Positions 41,886-49,989 are shown, counted from the first letter of the stretch. The stretch: DNA of 64,000 nt from a bacterium MS4 (GCA_000752215.1 CCFG01000010.1:23075-87074), one strand, 5' to 3'. A program made the numbers and translations. The notes: generated by a model from the sequence alone, not told the origin.

Positions 41886-43307
41886 TCAGCCGATGGACCC
41901 CTCCATTTCCAGTCTGATCAGGTTGTTCATTTCCACCGCGTATTCCATCGGAAGCTCCTTTGCGATCGGCTCCGCAAAGCCGGTGACGATCATCGCCTTT
42001 GCGTCCTCTTCGGACAGCCCCCGGCTCATCAGGTAGAAGATCGCGTCGTCGCTGATGCGCCCGATCTTCGCCTCGTGCCCGATGTCGACATTGTCGTTCT
42101 GGATATCCGTTACCGGGATGGTGTCCGAGCGGGAGCGGTCGTCCAGCATCAGGGATTCGCATGAAACGGAGGATTTGCAGTCGTGCGCGTCCGGCAGAAT
42201 TTTGACGGAGCTGCGGTAGGTGCAGTTCCCGCCGTCCTTGGAAATCGATTTGGTGCTGATATTGGAGTAGGTGTAGGGCGCGGCGTGTACGACCTTCATG
42301 CCGGTGTCGAGCGACTGCCCCTTGCCGGCGAAGGTGATGCCCGTGAATTCCATGCGGGCTTTTTCACCCTTTAGGATGCTCATCGGGTACAGATACGATA
42401 CATGGGAGCCGAACGAGCCGGAAACCCATTCCATGCTGGCGCCCTTTTCGACCAGCGCGCGCTTGGTGTTCAGATTGTACATGTTCTTCGACCAGTTTTC
42501 CACGGTCGAGTAGCGCAGATGCGCGTTTTCGCCCACGTACAGCTCCACACAGCCCGCGTGCAGATTGGCGACGTTGTATTTGGGAGCCGAACAGCCTTCG
42601 ATAAAATGGAGGCTTGCGCCCGCGCCCACGATAATCAGGGTATGCTCAAACTGTCCCGCTCCCGGCGCGTTCAGCCGGAAATAAGACTGCAGCGGTACTT
42701 CCACATTGACTCCGGGCGGCACATATACGAACGACCCGCCGGACCAGACCGCCCCGTGCAGCGCCACAAATTTGTGGTCCTCGGGCGGAACCAGCTTCAT
42801 AAAGTGCTTTTTCACCATCGGCCCGTACACCGGGTCGTGAATCGCGCTTTCCATATCGGTATAAATCACGCCCTGGCGGCTGACTTCCTCACGCAGGTTG
42901 TGATAAACCACCTCGGAATCGTACTGTGCGCCGACGCCGGAAAGATAATCCCGTTCCGCCTTCGGAATGCCGAGCCGTTCAAAGGTGTTTTTGATATCGT
43001 CCGGGACCTCCGTCCATTTGGCGCTCATTCGGGTATCCGGGCGGATATAGGTGATGATCTGCTCCATATCCAGTCCGTCCAGCGACGGGCCCCAGGAGGG
43101 CATGGGGAGGCGGTTGTAAACCTGAAGGGATTTCAGCCGGAAAAGCCGCATCCACTCCGGGTCGTTTTTCTTGATTGCAATTTCGTTGACGATCTTTGCG
43201 GTCAGTCCCTTTTCGACCTGAAAAGAAGCGTTGACCTTGTCTTTCACATCGTAAATACTGCGGTCGATATCTTCCACATAGGTCTTTCTGACACCTGTAT
43301 CTCTCAA
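41886..43307 (-). CDS. sufB: SufB, Fe-S scaffold subunit
   Basis: 473 aa, usual SufB length. Core scaffold of the SufBCD complex. Diagnostic segments: GVIYTDMESAIHDPVYGPMV, GAVWSGGSFVYVPPGV, the C-terminal DAHDCKSSVSCESLMLDDRS and GHEAKIGRISDDAIFYLMSRG. The start is TTG at 43307, eight bases after GGAGG. It is 17 bp downstream of sufC. Confidence 0.95.
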   Translation of the reverse strand: MRDTGVRKTYVEDIDRSIYDVKDKVNASFQVEKGLTAKIVNEIAIKKNDPEWMRLFRLKSLQVYNRLPMPSWGPSLDGLDMEQIITYIRPDTRMSAKWTEVPDDIKNTFERLGIPKAERDYLSGVGAQYDSEVVYHNLREEVSRQGVIYTDMESAIHDPVYGPMVKKHFMKLVPPEDHKFVALHGAVWSGGSFVYVPPGVNVEVPLQSYFRLNAPGAGQFEHTLIIVGAGASLHFIEGCSAPKYNVANLHAGCVELYVGENAHLRYSTVENWSKNMYNLNTKRALVEKGASMEWVSGSFGSHVSYLYPMSILKGEKARMEFTGITFAGKGQSLDTGMKVVHAAPYTYSNISTKSISKDGGNCTYRSSVKILPDAHDCKSSVSCESLMLDDRSRSDTIPVTDIQNDNVDIGHEAKIGRISDDAIFYLMSRGLSEEDAKAMIVTGFAEPIAKELPMEYAVEMNNLIRLEMEGSIG

Positions 43308-43324
43308 TTCGGTTTCCTCCTCCG

Positions 43325-44071
43325 TCAGCCCGCGGCGGCCGCGGCAAGCTGCTGAAAGCCGGCTTCGTTAATCTGGTCGATCAGCGAGCGGGGACCGGTT
43401 TTCACGATTTTTCCGTCCATCAGGACGTGGACATAATCCACGTTCAGGTATTCCAGAATTTTGGTATTGTGCGTAATCACAAGCAGGGAATTGTCCCTGT
43501 TCTTGAATTTCTCCACACCCTGCGAAACGATTTTTACCGCGTCCACGTCCAGCCCCGAATCCGTTTCGTCAAGAATGGCGAGCTTCGGGTTCAGCATCAG
43601 CATCTGAAGGATTTCGGACTTTTTCTTTTCGCCGCCGGAGAACCCCACGTTCAGGTAGCGCGAAGCGTATTCCCCGTCCATGCCGAGTTCTTCCATTTTT
43701 CCTTTTAGATCTTTCTGATAGGCAAACAGCTTCACAGGCTTGCCGGTAATCGCCGTTCGTGAAGTCCTCATAAAGTTTTCCAGCGTGACCCCCGGAACCT
43801 CTTCCGGATTTTGGAACGATAAAAACAGCCCCGCCTTTGCGCGCTCATTCGTGGGTTCCCGGGTGATGTCCTTGCCGTCGAACACGATCGAACCTTCGTC
43901 CACACGGTATTGGGGATGTCCCATAACCGTATTGACCAGCGTGGATTTCCCCCCGCCGTTGGGTCCCATCAGCACATGGATTTCCCCTTGGCCTACGGAC
44001 AGGTTGATCCCTTTTAATATCGCTTTGTCATCTGCGCTGACGCGCAGATTTTTTATTTCCAACAGTGACAC
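43325..44071 (-). CDS. sufC: SufC, Fe-S assembly ABC ATPase
   Basis: 248 aa soluble ABC ATPase that drives the SufBD scaffold. Walker A MGPNGGGKSTLVNT, Q-loop LFLSFQNPEEVPG, signature FSGGEKKKSEILQM, Walker B LAILDETDSGLDVD, H-loop VITHNT. It ends in an Ala-rich tail. The start is GTG at 44071, seven bases after AGAGGTG. First gene of the operon sufC-sufB-sufD-sufS-sufU, whose promoter and palindromic operator lie just upstream. Confidence 0.95.
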   Translation of the reverse strand: MSLLEIKNLRVSADDKAILKGINLSVGQGEIHVLMGPNGGGKSTLVNTVMGHPQYRVDEGSIVFDGKDITREPTNERAKAGLFLSFQNPEEVPGVTLENFMRTSRTAITGKPVKLFAYQKDLKGKMEELGMDGEYASRYLNVGFSGGEKKKSEILQMLMLNPKLAILDETDSGLDVDAVKIVSQGVEKFKNRDNSLLVITHNTKILEYLNVDYVHVLMDGKIVKTGPRSLIDQINEAGFQQLAAAAAG

Positions 44072-44094
44072 CGCATTACACCTCTTTTAAACTT

Positions 44095-44119
44095 AATGTA
44101 TACTAAATTAGTGTACATT
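44095..44119 (-). promoter_or_regulatory. 25-bp palindromic operator at the suf promoter
   Basis: AATGTATACTAA-A-TTAGTGTACATT: 12-bp arms with a single mismatch around a central A. It covers the predicted transcription start of sufC. Such a site fits an IscR/Rrf2-type dimer; the Cys-triad Rrf2 gene at 25.1-25.5 kb is a candidate regulator. Confidence 0.75.
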
Positions 44120-44122
44120 ATC

Positions 44123-44150
44123 ATTATAACACCATTTTTTTGTTTTACAA
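44123..44150 (-). promoter_or_regulatory. suf operon promoter
   Basis: On the minus strand TTGTAA, 16 bp, TATAAT, immediately upstream of the palindrome. Confidence 0.7.
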
Positions 44151-44213
44151 GCGAAATAATCCATTAAATTCAAGAGTTTCACACGGCTGACTTTGGTTAT
44201 TATGTTTCAAAGC

Positions 44214-45692
44214 TCAAAGAAGGATCCGGCGGGTTGCTATGGAGTCGACAAACGAACTGTCGTGTTCCACAAACAGCATGGTCGGCCGGTATTTCAGAAG
44301 GAGCTCCTCGATCTGCATACGGGACAGAACGTCGATGAAGTTGAGCGGTTCATCCCAAAGATACAGATGTGCCTGCTCGCAGAGGCTTCTCGCGATGAGC
44401 ACCTTCTTTTTCTGGCCTCCGCTGAAATCCATCATGTCCTTTTCAAACTGCGTCCTTGAAAAGTCCAGCTTGCGCAGAATCGCCTTGAACAGGCTTTCGT
44501 CAATATGGCTTTCTTCCGCGTAGTCTTTTAAATTCCCCCGCAAAAAGGAGGTATCCTGGGGAACATAGGAAATGATCAGATTTTTTCCCATCTGCAGGCC
44601 GCCGGTGAAATTGATTTCTTCTCCGGTCAAAAGCTTGAGGATACTGGATTTTCCACAGCCGTTTTTGCCGCACAGCGCGATCCGGTCGCCCCGGCTGACC
44701 GTAAAGGAAAGACCGCGGAAGACCCTTTTGTCCCCGTAAAGCACGGAGAGGTTTTCGAGTTCGAGCAGCCCGTTTTTGGGGTATTCCAGCGGCTTGACGG
44801 ACAGGCTTTCGGCTGTTTCGATATTTTTCAGAAGCTGTGCCTTTTCCTGCGCAGCCTTTTCCTTGCGCGCTTCAATCGCGCCCGCCCGTTTCATCATTTT
44901 GGCCGCCTTGTGGCCGATGTAGCCTTTATCCGGCTTCAGGCCGGAATTCAGGCTGCCGATTTTTGTTTTTTCCACTTTATCCGACCATCCGGCGGTCCTT
45001 TTCGCGGCGGCGGAAAGCTGGCCGATCTGTTTTTTCAGCTTTGCGTTTTCCTCTACTTCAAACTGGTCCTGCATTTCCTTGTTATGCAGCCACGAGGAAA
45101 AATTCCCCTTCTGGATTTCAATATTGGTTTTGTTGATGGACAGGACGTGGTCGATGCAGCGGTCCAGAAACGCACGGTCGTGGGAAACCAGAATAAATCC
45201 CTTTTTTGTGTTCAGATAATCGCCGACGATTTTGCGGGCCTCCATGTCCAGATGATTGGTCGGCTCGTCAATCAGCAGAAAATGATGGTCGTTCAGAAAC
45301 AGCGCGGCCAGCAGAACCTTGGTCTGCTCCCCGTTGCTCAGTGTCTTAAATGGGCGGTACAGGACGTCCTGAGAAACGTCCAGCAGGGACAGCTCCCGGT
45401 TCAGCTGCCAAAGCTCCGCCTGAGGGCAGATGCTGTTGACCGCGTCCAGCGTGTCCTGCGCTTTGTCCGGAATGTCGAAGGGGAAATAGTCGAACGGCAC
45501 GGAAGACGAGATCGTTCCGGCATACTCGTATTTTCCCATCAGAAGATTTAGAAACGTGGTTTTTCCCCGTCCGTTCCGGCCTGTAAATCCAAGCTTCCAG
45601 TCGGTGTCGATCTGGAAGGAGACGTTTTCAAATATGGTATCATAGCTTCCGTCATAGCAGAAGGTCAGGTTACTGATCTGAATCAGCGACAT
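44214..45692 (-). CDS. ABC-F protein, Lsa-like antibiotic-resistance type
   Basis: 492 aa with two ABC ATPase domains and no membrane helices. Domain 1: Walker A GFTGRNGRGKTTFLNLL, Walker B LLIDEPTNHLDMEA; an interdomain arm of about 90 residues (WSDKVEKTKIGSLNSG and neighbours); domain 2: Walker A CGKNGCGKSSILKLL, signature MDFSGGQKKKVLIAR, Walker B LYLWDEPLNFIDV. The pattern and N-terminus (ISNLTFCYDGS...WKLGFTGRNG) resemble Lsa/Vga-type proteins that enter the ribosomal E site and dislodge lincosamides, streptogramins A and pleuromutilins. The ATG at 45692 is nine bases after GGAGG. A 265-nt leader with uORF and terminator precedes it. Resistance spectrum is inferred. Confidence 0.88.
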   Translation of the reverse strand: MSLIQISNLTFCYDGSYDTIFENVSFQIDTDWKLGFTGRNGRGKTTFLNLLMGKYEYAGTISSSVPFDYFPFDIPDKAQDTLDAVNSICPQAELWQLNRELSLLDVSQDVLYRPFKTLSNGEQTKVLLAALFLNDHHFLLIDEPTNHLDMEARKIVGDYLNTKKGFILVSHDRAFLDRCIDHVLSINKTNIEIQKGNFSSWLHNKEMQDQFEVEENAKLKKQIGQLSAAAKRTAGWSDKVEKTKIGSLNSGLKPDKGYIGHKAAKMMKRAGAIEARKEKAAQEKAQLLKNIETAESLSVKPLEYPKNGLLELENLSVLYGDKRVFRGLSFTVSRGDRIALCGKNGCGKSSILKLLTGEEINFTGGLQMGKNLIISYVPQDTSFLRGNLKDYAEESHIDESLFKAILRKLDFSRTQFEKDMMDFSGGQKKKVLIARSLCEQAHLYLWDEPLNFIDVLSRMQIEELLLKYRPTMLFVEHDSSFVDSIATRRILL

Positions 45693-45710
45693 AATCATAC
45701 ACCTCCGATA

Positions 45711-45749
45711 AAAATAAAAGGTCTGCAGGAAAGTCAATTCCTGCAGACC
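45711..45749 (-). terminator. Attenuator hairpin in the ABC-F leader
   Basis: On the minus strand GGTCTGCAGGAA / TTCCTGCAGACC, 12-bp perfect stem with a 6-nt loop, followed by TTTTATTTTT, directly before the ABC-F ribosome site. It would stop transcription unless an alternative fold forms. Confidence 0.85.
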
Positions 45750-45833
45750 GAAAATACAGCGCCGGACACTCCACGCACAAAGGCATGGAGATGTTCTGAG
45801 CTTTATTCCGAATTCCGGGGTATGAAACTTGCA

Positions 45834-45843
45834 ACTTTCCTGC
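45834..45843 (-). promoter_or_regulatory. Antiterminator strand in the ABC-F leader
   Basis: The minus strand reads GCAGGAAAGT. It is perfectly complementary to ACTTTCCTGC (plus 45725-45734), which includes part of the terminator hairpin. A one-base-shifted segment (45836-45844) can instead pair with the leader-ORF codons at 45910-45918 (nine pairs, one G:T). The two pairings exclude each other. Confidence 0.6.
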
Positions 45844-45907
45844 TTACGCACAGCAAAACAAACAGCCCAAACACTGCTTCTTTTGGAGTACACTATTCAA
45901 TTCATAG

Positions 45908-45928
45908 TCAGCAAGAAAAATTGCGCAT
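45908..45928 (-). CDS. Leader peptide ORF of the ABC-F gene
   Basis: On the minus strand GGAG is followed eight bases later by ATG CGC AAT TTT TCT TGC TGA, encoding MRNFSC. It begins about 30 nt after the predicted transcription start. Leader ORFs of this size precede many ribosome-protection genes and sense antibiotic-stalled ribosomes. Its last codons can pair with the antiterminator strand, so a stalled ribosome here would free that strand and allow readthrough. Confidence 0.6.
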   Translation of the reverse strand: MRNFSC

Positions 45929-45962
45929 CTTTTCAACTCCAGTTCTTATTTTTATCGTTCTT

Positions 45963-45991
45963 ACTATATCATGCCCGTTTTGCCGTGTCAA
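45963..45991 (-). promoter_or_regulatory. Promoter of the ABC-F leader transcript
   Basis: On the minus strand TTGACA, 17 bp, TATAGT. The predicted start near 45956 gives a leader of about 265 nt. Confidence 0.85.
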
Positions 45992-46026
45992 GTCAACAGG
46001 CAAAAACCGGAACGGGAGATAAACAT

Positions 46027-47409
46027 CTAAACAGCGGAGGCCCGGTCTTTCGGCTGTAGGCTTTTAAAATAATCGGCTGCTTTCAGCGCCATTTCCTCCG
46101 CAATACCGAGATCCCATAAAAGCTGCAGCAGCGTGTAGCGGTCGCGCACTTCCTTGGCGACAAGAATGCTGTCCACCACCGTTTCGTCATCCACGCCCAC
46201 CTGGCGGGGATTGATCGGCGCGTCCAGTCTGGACAGCATCTTTTCTATTTCCTCCACAGGCGGCAGCCGCGAAATGATTTCCAGAATTTCCGGCCAGTGC
46301 TGCTCAATGCTCCGGATGCGTACCGCATGGGTTTCCGGCGCGTTCTTTTTCGCTTTCTTTTCCAACTCGATGACGCCCGGGGCGGCCGGGCCGAAGGTTG
46401 CCGTGATTTTTTTCTCCCATTGACCGTAATCAAAATTCTGGACGGTACGGTGCGCTTTTTCAAAATCGACGGGCATCCTTGCGAGCTCTTTATAAAGATA
46501 AACAACGGCCACCGTTCCGATCCCGACCTTGGTTCCGTGAAGTACGGGCCTGCGCCCTTCAAATAAAAATTTCATCTCCCAGAAATGGGAAATATGATGC
46601 TCGCTGCCGGAGGCGGGACGGGAATTTCCGGCAAACCCCATTGCCATGCCCGTCAGCACCAGCGCTTCCATAATGTTTCCGATCACCTTCGGGTCGCGGG
46701 TCTTTACCAGTTCAATATTGCGGACGACCTTTTGAATGGAGATATCCACCATCTTGACAATGTTTTTACAGTAATATTCTCCGTTTACTATATGAGAAAT
46801 TTTCCAGTCGGTAATACAGGTATATTTCCCAAGAATGTCACCCAGTCCGGCCGTAATCATATTCATAGGCGCTTTGCAGAGAATGTCCAGATCCCCGATG
46901 ATGACCTGTGGGATGTGGGTGGGGTAGGTCGTTTTTAAATGCCGGATAATCAAAGGGGCGCCGTCGGAAGCGAAACCGTCCATGGAGGGTGCGGTTGCGA
47001 CGATAAAATAGTCGAGCCGCAGCTTATAGCTGATAAATTTGCAGAGATCGTTGATGGTTCCGGTGCCGACGGCAATGATGAGGTCCGCGCTCCTGTCGAA
47101 AGCGGCGATTACTTCGCCGAGGGCTTCTTCGTCCGGAACAACGTCCTCCTGATTTAAAACATACAAGGAATTTTCGCATCCGGCCTCATCCAGTATTTCT
47201 TTGACTCTCTTTCCGCCTGCCTTGTAAGTATTGGCATCACAGACAAGAAAGGATCTGCGGTGGCCGTTCTTTTGGATGTAGTATGGAAGCTTTTCCATGG
47301 CGCCGGAGGATATGTCCACATCCTTCAGGCTTGTGCTGTGGCTTTTTCCACAGTCGCAGGGAAAGGTCTGATTTAAGTAATCGGTAATAGAAAAAGCTTC
47401 AGGATTCAT
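46027..47409 (-). CDS. egsA: sn-Glycerol-1-phosphate dehydrogenase (EgsA/AraM family)
   Basis: 460 aa iron-containing-alcohol-dehydrogenase-fold enzyme interconverting dihydroxyacetone phosphate and sn-glycerol-1-phosphate. Family features: FLVCDANTYKAGGKRV, the NAD loop AVGTGTINDLCKFISYK, TAPSMDGFASDGAPLI, GLGDILGKYTCITDWK, and metal-site His in SEHHISHFWEM and LHGTKVGIGTV. It is somewhat longer than B. subtilis AraM because of a C-terminal extension. The ATG follows a GAAGGGAAGGAG-like tract. It is third in the arm epimerase-gntR-egsA, divergent from the PTS operon, which suggests a catabolic role, for example moving a glycerol-1-phosphate product to DHAP. Confidence 0.9.
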   Translation of the reverse strand: MNPEAFSITDYLNQTFPCDCGKSHSTSLKDVDISSGAMEKLPYYIQKNGHRRSFLVCDANTYKAGGKRVKEILDEAGCENSLYVLNQEDVVPDEEALGEVIAAFDRSADLIIAVGTGTINDLCKFISYKLRLDYFIVATAPSMDGFASDGAPLIIRHLKTTYPTHIPQVIIGDLDILCKAPMNMITAGLGDILGKYTCITDWKISHIVNGEYYCKNIVKMVDISIQKVVRNIELVKTRDPKVIGNIMEALVLTGMAMGFAGNSRPASGSEHHISHFWEMKFLFEGRRPVLHGTKVGIGTVAVVYLYKELARMPVDFEKAHRTVQNFDYGQWEKKITATFGPAAPGVIELEKKAKKNAPETHAVRIRSIEQHWPEILEIISRLPPVEEIEKMLSRLDAPINPRQVGVDDETVVDSILVAKEVRDRYTLLQLLWDLGIAEEMALKAADYFKSLQPKDRASAV

Positions 47410-47477
47410 GATTATTACTCCTTCCCTTCCATCTGATAAGCGGTTTCTGCAGAGCAGATGTGCTGTGCGGAAACGGA

Positions 47478-48218
47478 TTACCGGGTATGTGCGTCCCTGT
47501 TGAATTCAAACCGGGTTTTATAGGCAGGGACCTTTGTAGTGACATATTCGATAATTCTGTTGTCGCTGTCATGCGCCAGAGCGAAAAGGATCATCAGCGG
47601 GTCGCCCGGGTCGATCTGCAGGTGCATGGCCTGATAGGCGTTTGCCGGACGGACTTCAATGGCCTGATATTCCACGTCGGGATTAATCCCATGCTCCCGG
47701 AAAGTATTGTAAAGCGACTTATCGGTAAAGTCGATCTTTATCAGATCGGGGGAAATGTACAGGGGAATATAGCTTTCCGTCAGGGTCACGGGCTGATCGT
47801 CGATAAATCTGAGACGCAGCAGATGAAAAACGTCGTCATCCTGTGCAATCCCCAGCTTTTCCGCGATCTGGGACGACGCATGCTCCACATTCTGAAGGAG
47901 CACCTTGCTTTTGGTGATTTTGCCCTGATCCAGCTCGTCGTTATAAAAACCGATCCCGCTGTGTAGCCGGTGGCAGCTGTCCGCCTGATTGCCTGTGAAA
48001 AAGGCCCCTTTTCCGCGCATCCGGATGATCTTTCCGTCCGCTTCCAGCAAATCCATCGCCTTTCTGATGGTGGAGCGGCTGACGTCGAATTTTTCACACA
48101 GCTCCCGTTCGCTCGGCAGACTGAAAAAATAGTCCTTGTCGCCATACAATTCCAGAATATCGTTTTTAATTTGCAGATAAAGCGATTTGCTCTCGCTTTC
48201 TGTTTCTTTTTTTACCAT
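47478..48218 (-). CDS. GntR/HutC-family regulator with UTRA domain
   Basis: 246 aa. N-terminal winged helix (SLPSERELCEKFDVSRSTIRKAMDLLEADG, wing RMRGKGAFF) and a C-terminal UTRA ligand domain (DDVFHLLRLRFIDDQPVTLTESYIP, FALAHDSDNRIIEYVTTKVPA) that usually binds a sugar phosphate or amino sugar. GGAGG lies before the ATG. It lies between the epimerase and egsA genes and probably represses both divergent arms; similar sequences near 49039-49052 and 49480-49512 are candidate sites. Confidence 0.93.
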   Translation of the reverse strand: MVKKETESESKSLYLQIKNDILELYGDKDYFFSLPSERELCEKFDVSRSTIRKAMDLLEADGKIIRMRGKGAFFTGNQADSCHRLHSGIGFYNDELDQGKITKSKVLLQNVEHASSQIAEKLGIAQDDDVFHLLRLRFIDDQPVTLTESYIPLYISPDLIKIDFTDKSLYNTFREHGINPDVEYQAIEVRPANAYQAMHLQIDPGDPLMILFALAHDSDNRIIEYVTTKVPAYKTRFEFNRDAHTR

Positions 48219-48262
48219 TGGAAATTCCTCCCGAATACTGTTAATGAGACATTTTCTTTTCC

Positions 48263-48970
48263 TTAGGAAGCAGGAATATGGGGTTTTATGGCTCGGAGCA
48301 TGTCAATTGCGTTTTCTGAAATACTCTTTTTGCCTGTAAAAAGTCCGGAGGTTCCTCCCGTAAGAACATTTGCACCCACCTGTGTGACAAGTGGTATCGT
48401 TGTGATGTTTATGTTGCCGTCGGCCTGAATATCCACGGTAAGCCCGTCATTGTTCAGCATCCGGCGCATTTGGCGGATATGCTCTACCGCCTGGATCTGG
48501 ATTTTTTGGCCGGAAAATCCGGGGTTTACGGTTAATTTGAGAATCATGGGGACCTCCCTTGAGAGGGATATGAAATCATCGCCGGGTTCGGTCGTGCACT
48601 TATAGGCTAGAACAGGCTGAGAACCGTACTTTCGGATAAGGTCGAAGGTCGCAAGAGGATTCTGCATGGCTTCGTAATGGACGGAAATATAGTCCGCGCC
48701 GGCCTTAGCAAAGGACTCTATGTATTTCTCAGGCTCGTAGACTGCGAGGTGCGCTTCAATGGGAAGTGCAGTCACCGGACGCATTTTTTCCAGTGTGGTC
48801 TGTCCCAATATAAAGCAATCGTTAAAACGTCCGTCGACAACATCAAAGTGGAAAAAGGACACGGATGACTGTTCAACCTCTTTGATCTGACTTTCCAGGT
48901 TGCACAGGTCCATGCAGGATACGGAGGCGGATATGTAAAATGGCTTTCGCTGTACCGTACGCACGATCAT
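48263..48970 (-). CDS. Ribulose/allulose-phosphate 3-epimerase family protein
   Basis: 235 aa TIM barrel. The N-terminus SASVSCMDLCNLESQIKEVEQSS and FFHFDVVDGRFNDCF carry the metal-binding His-Asp; the middle has EAHLAVYEPEKYIESFAKAGAD, where the usual HLMV is HLAV; the phosphate-binding end is VNPGFSGQ, DIQADGNIN and LTGGTSGLF. The SCMDL and GTSGLF features look more like AlsE (D-allulose-6-phosphate 3-epimerase) than housekeeping Rpe. First gene of the minus-strand arm. Start at 48970 is tentative, since GGGGG lies only three bases before it and an in-frame GTG follows two codons later. Confidence 0.85.
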   Translation of the reverse strand: MIVRTVQRKPFYISASVSCMDLCNLESQIKEVEQSSVSFFHFDVVDGRFNDCFILGQTTLEKMRPVTALPIEAHLAVYEPEKYIESFAKAGADYISVHYEAMQNPLATFDLIRKYGSQPVLAYKCTTEPGDDFISLSREVPMILKLTVNPGFSGQKIQIQAVEHIRQMRRMLNNDGLTVDIQADGNINITTIPLVTQVGANVLTGGTSGLFTGKKSISENAIDMLRAIKPHIPAS

Positions 48971-49017
48971 CTTCCCCCAGTTCTGTGAAATAGGGCTTGC
49001 TTTTAAAACCTGATATT

Positions 49018-49046
49018 ATCATAGCACTGATTTATTTAAAATACAA
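49018..49046 (-). promoter_or_regulatory. Promoter of the epimerase-gntR-egsA arm
   Basis: On the minus strand TTGTAT, 17 bp, TATGAT. The -35 overlaps TACCACTTGTATTT (49039-49052), which resembles TACCAAATGTATTT at the divergent promoter. Confidence 0.65.
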
Positions 49047-49091
49047 GTGGTATTTATTTTAGAAAAGCATTTTTCGATAAATTCCGGTATT

Positions 49092-49430
49092 ACAATAAAA
49101 AGATATCTCTAAAGCGCACTGTTTCTTCCATTTTTCTACAGATATATTAGCCTTTTCGAGCAAAACAGCGCGGATTTTTCCAATAGAACAGAATGTGCGC
49201 CAATGGATACCATATTTAGGAAAAGGGCAGATTTATTAAAAAATAGTAGACCTTTTGTATTTTTAATAACGAGCTCATCTTAAAGAAAATTTGCTTGTTA
49301 ATTAAATGCCAATGGTTTGGATTTAATGCCTATATATAAATATATTTTGATATTTATTTGTGCAATATTAAGAATATGGTTAAGGACATATGTAATTAAT
49401 GTACAAATTAATTTAAATTAGTCAAATATT
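49092..49430. other. AT-rich intergenic stretch, no gene seen
   Basis: About 340 bp of strongly AT-rich sequence between the two divergent arms. No ORF with a ribosome site, no RNA gene and no strong repeat was recognised. Confidence 0.6.
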
Positions 49431-49431
49431 A

Positions 49432-49460
49432 TTGACACTAATGGCGCGGCATGCTATATT
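49432..49460 (+). promoter_or_regulatory. Promoter of the PTS operon
   Basis: TTGACA (49432-49437), 17 bp, TATATT (49455-49460). Confidence 0.82.
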
Positions 49461-49479
49461 AAAAACACGAGAGATAGGT

Positions 49480-49512
49480 ACCAAATGTATTTCAATAATA
49501 ATAACATTTGGT
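49480..49512 (+). promoter_or_regulatory. Candidate GntR operator of the PTS operon
   Basis: ACCAAATGT (49480-49488) and ACATTTGGT (49504-49512) are perfect inverted arms 15 bp apart, about 15 bp after the predicted start. A protein bound here would block transcription. Confidence 0.6.
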
Positions 49513-49551
49513 ATAAATAATTCGGTACGACAATGAAGGAGGTGAAAAGGA

Positions 49552-49971
49552 ATGATCGGAGTGGTGGTTGTTACCCATGGCGATTTGGGAAAGGCATGTG
49601 TGGAAGCAGTCGAACTGATCGCGGGGCCTCAGAGCAACGTCAGGGCGCTGGGTCTGCACCACGGAGACGCCCCGGAGGAACTTGAAAAAGATATCCTCAA
49701 TGCGGTGAAGGAACTGGATGAAGGGGAAGGGGTACTTGTACTGGTTGATTTTTACGGAGGCACCCCGGCAAACCTTGTTCTGAAATGCATGTGCTCCAGT
49801 GAATTCCTGTGTATTGCGGGGGTAAATATGCCCATGATGGTCGAGGCGCTCACCATGAGAAAGGGCTGTACAGCGGAGCAGCTGGAGAAAAACTGCATTG
49901 CGGCGGGGGAAAGCAGCTTCATTGAACTTCACGAAATGTTCAGGTCCCTGATGAATCGATCGGAGAATTAA
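49552..49971 (+). CDS. PTS system, mannose/fructose/sorbose family IIA
   Basis: 139 aa cytoplasmic phosphocarrier. The phospho-accepting His is His9 in VVVVTHGDLGKACVE, and LVLVDFYGGTPANLVL is the conserved loop around the site. It takes phosphate from HPr and passes it to IIB. The ATG is nine bases after AAGGAGG. First gene of the nine-gene operon IIA-IIB-IIC-IID-dehydrogenase-aldolase-HPr-EI-FSA. Confidence 0.94.
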   Translation: MIGVVVVTHGDLGKACVEAVELIAGPQSNVRALGLHHGDAPEELEKDILNAVKELDEGEGVLVLVDFYGGTPANLVLKCMCSSEFLCIAGVNMPMMVEALTMRKGCTAEQLEKNCIAAGESSFIELHEMFRSLMNRSEN

Positions 49972-49989
49972 GAAGGAGTGGAAAGAATC

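Noticed and set aside
45822-46022. A 66-codon plus-strand ORF in the ABC-F leader
   Set aside because: No ribosome site, and it lies on the wrong strand of a leader whose promoter, uORF and terminator explain the sequence.
46027-47409. Annotation as glycerol dehydrogenase or 3-dehydroquinate synthase
   Set aside because: Same superfamily fold, but the sequence blocks and companion C-terminal part match the EgsA/AraM group.
49092-49430. Possible small RNA or origin-like sequence in the AT-rich gap
   Set aside because: AT-rich only; no promoter-terminator pair, DnaA-box cluster or stable hairpin that I could support.
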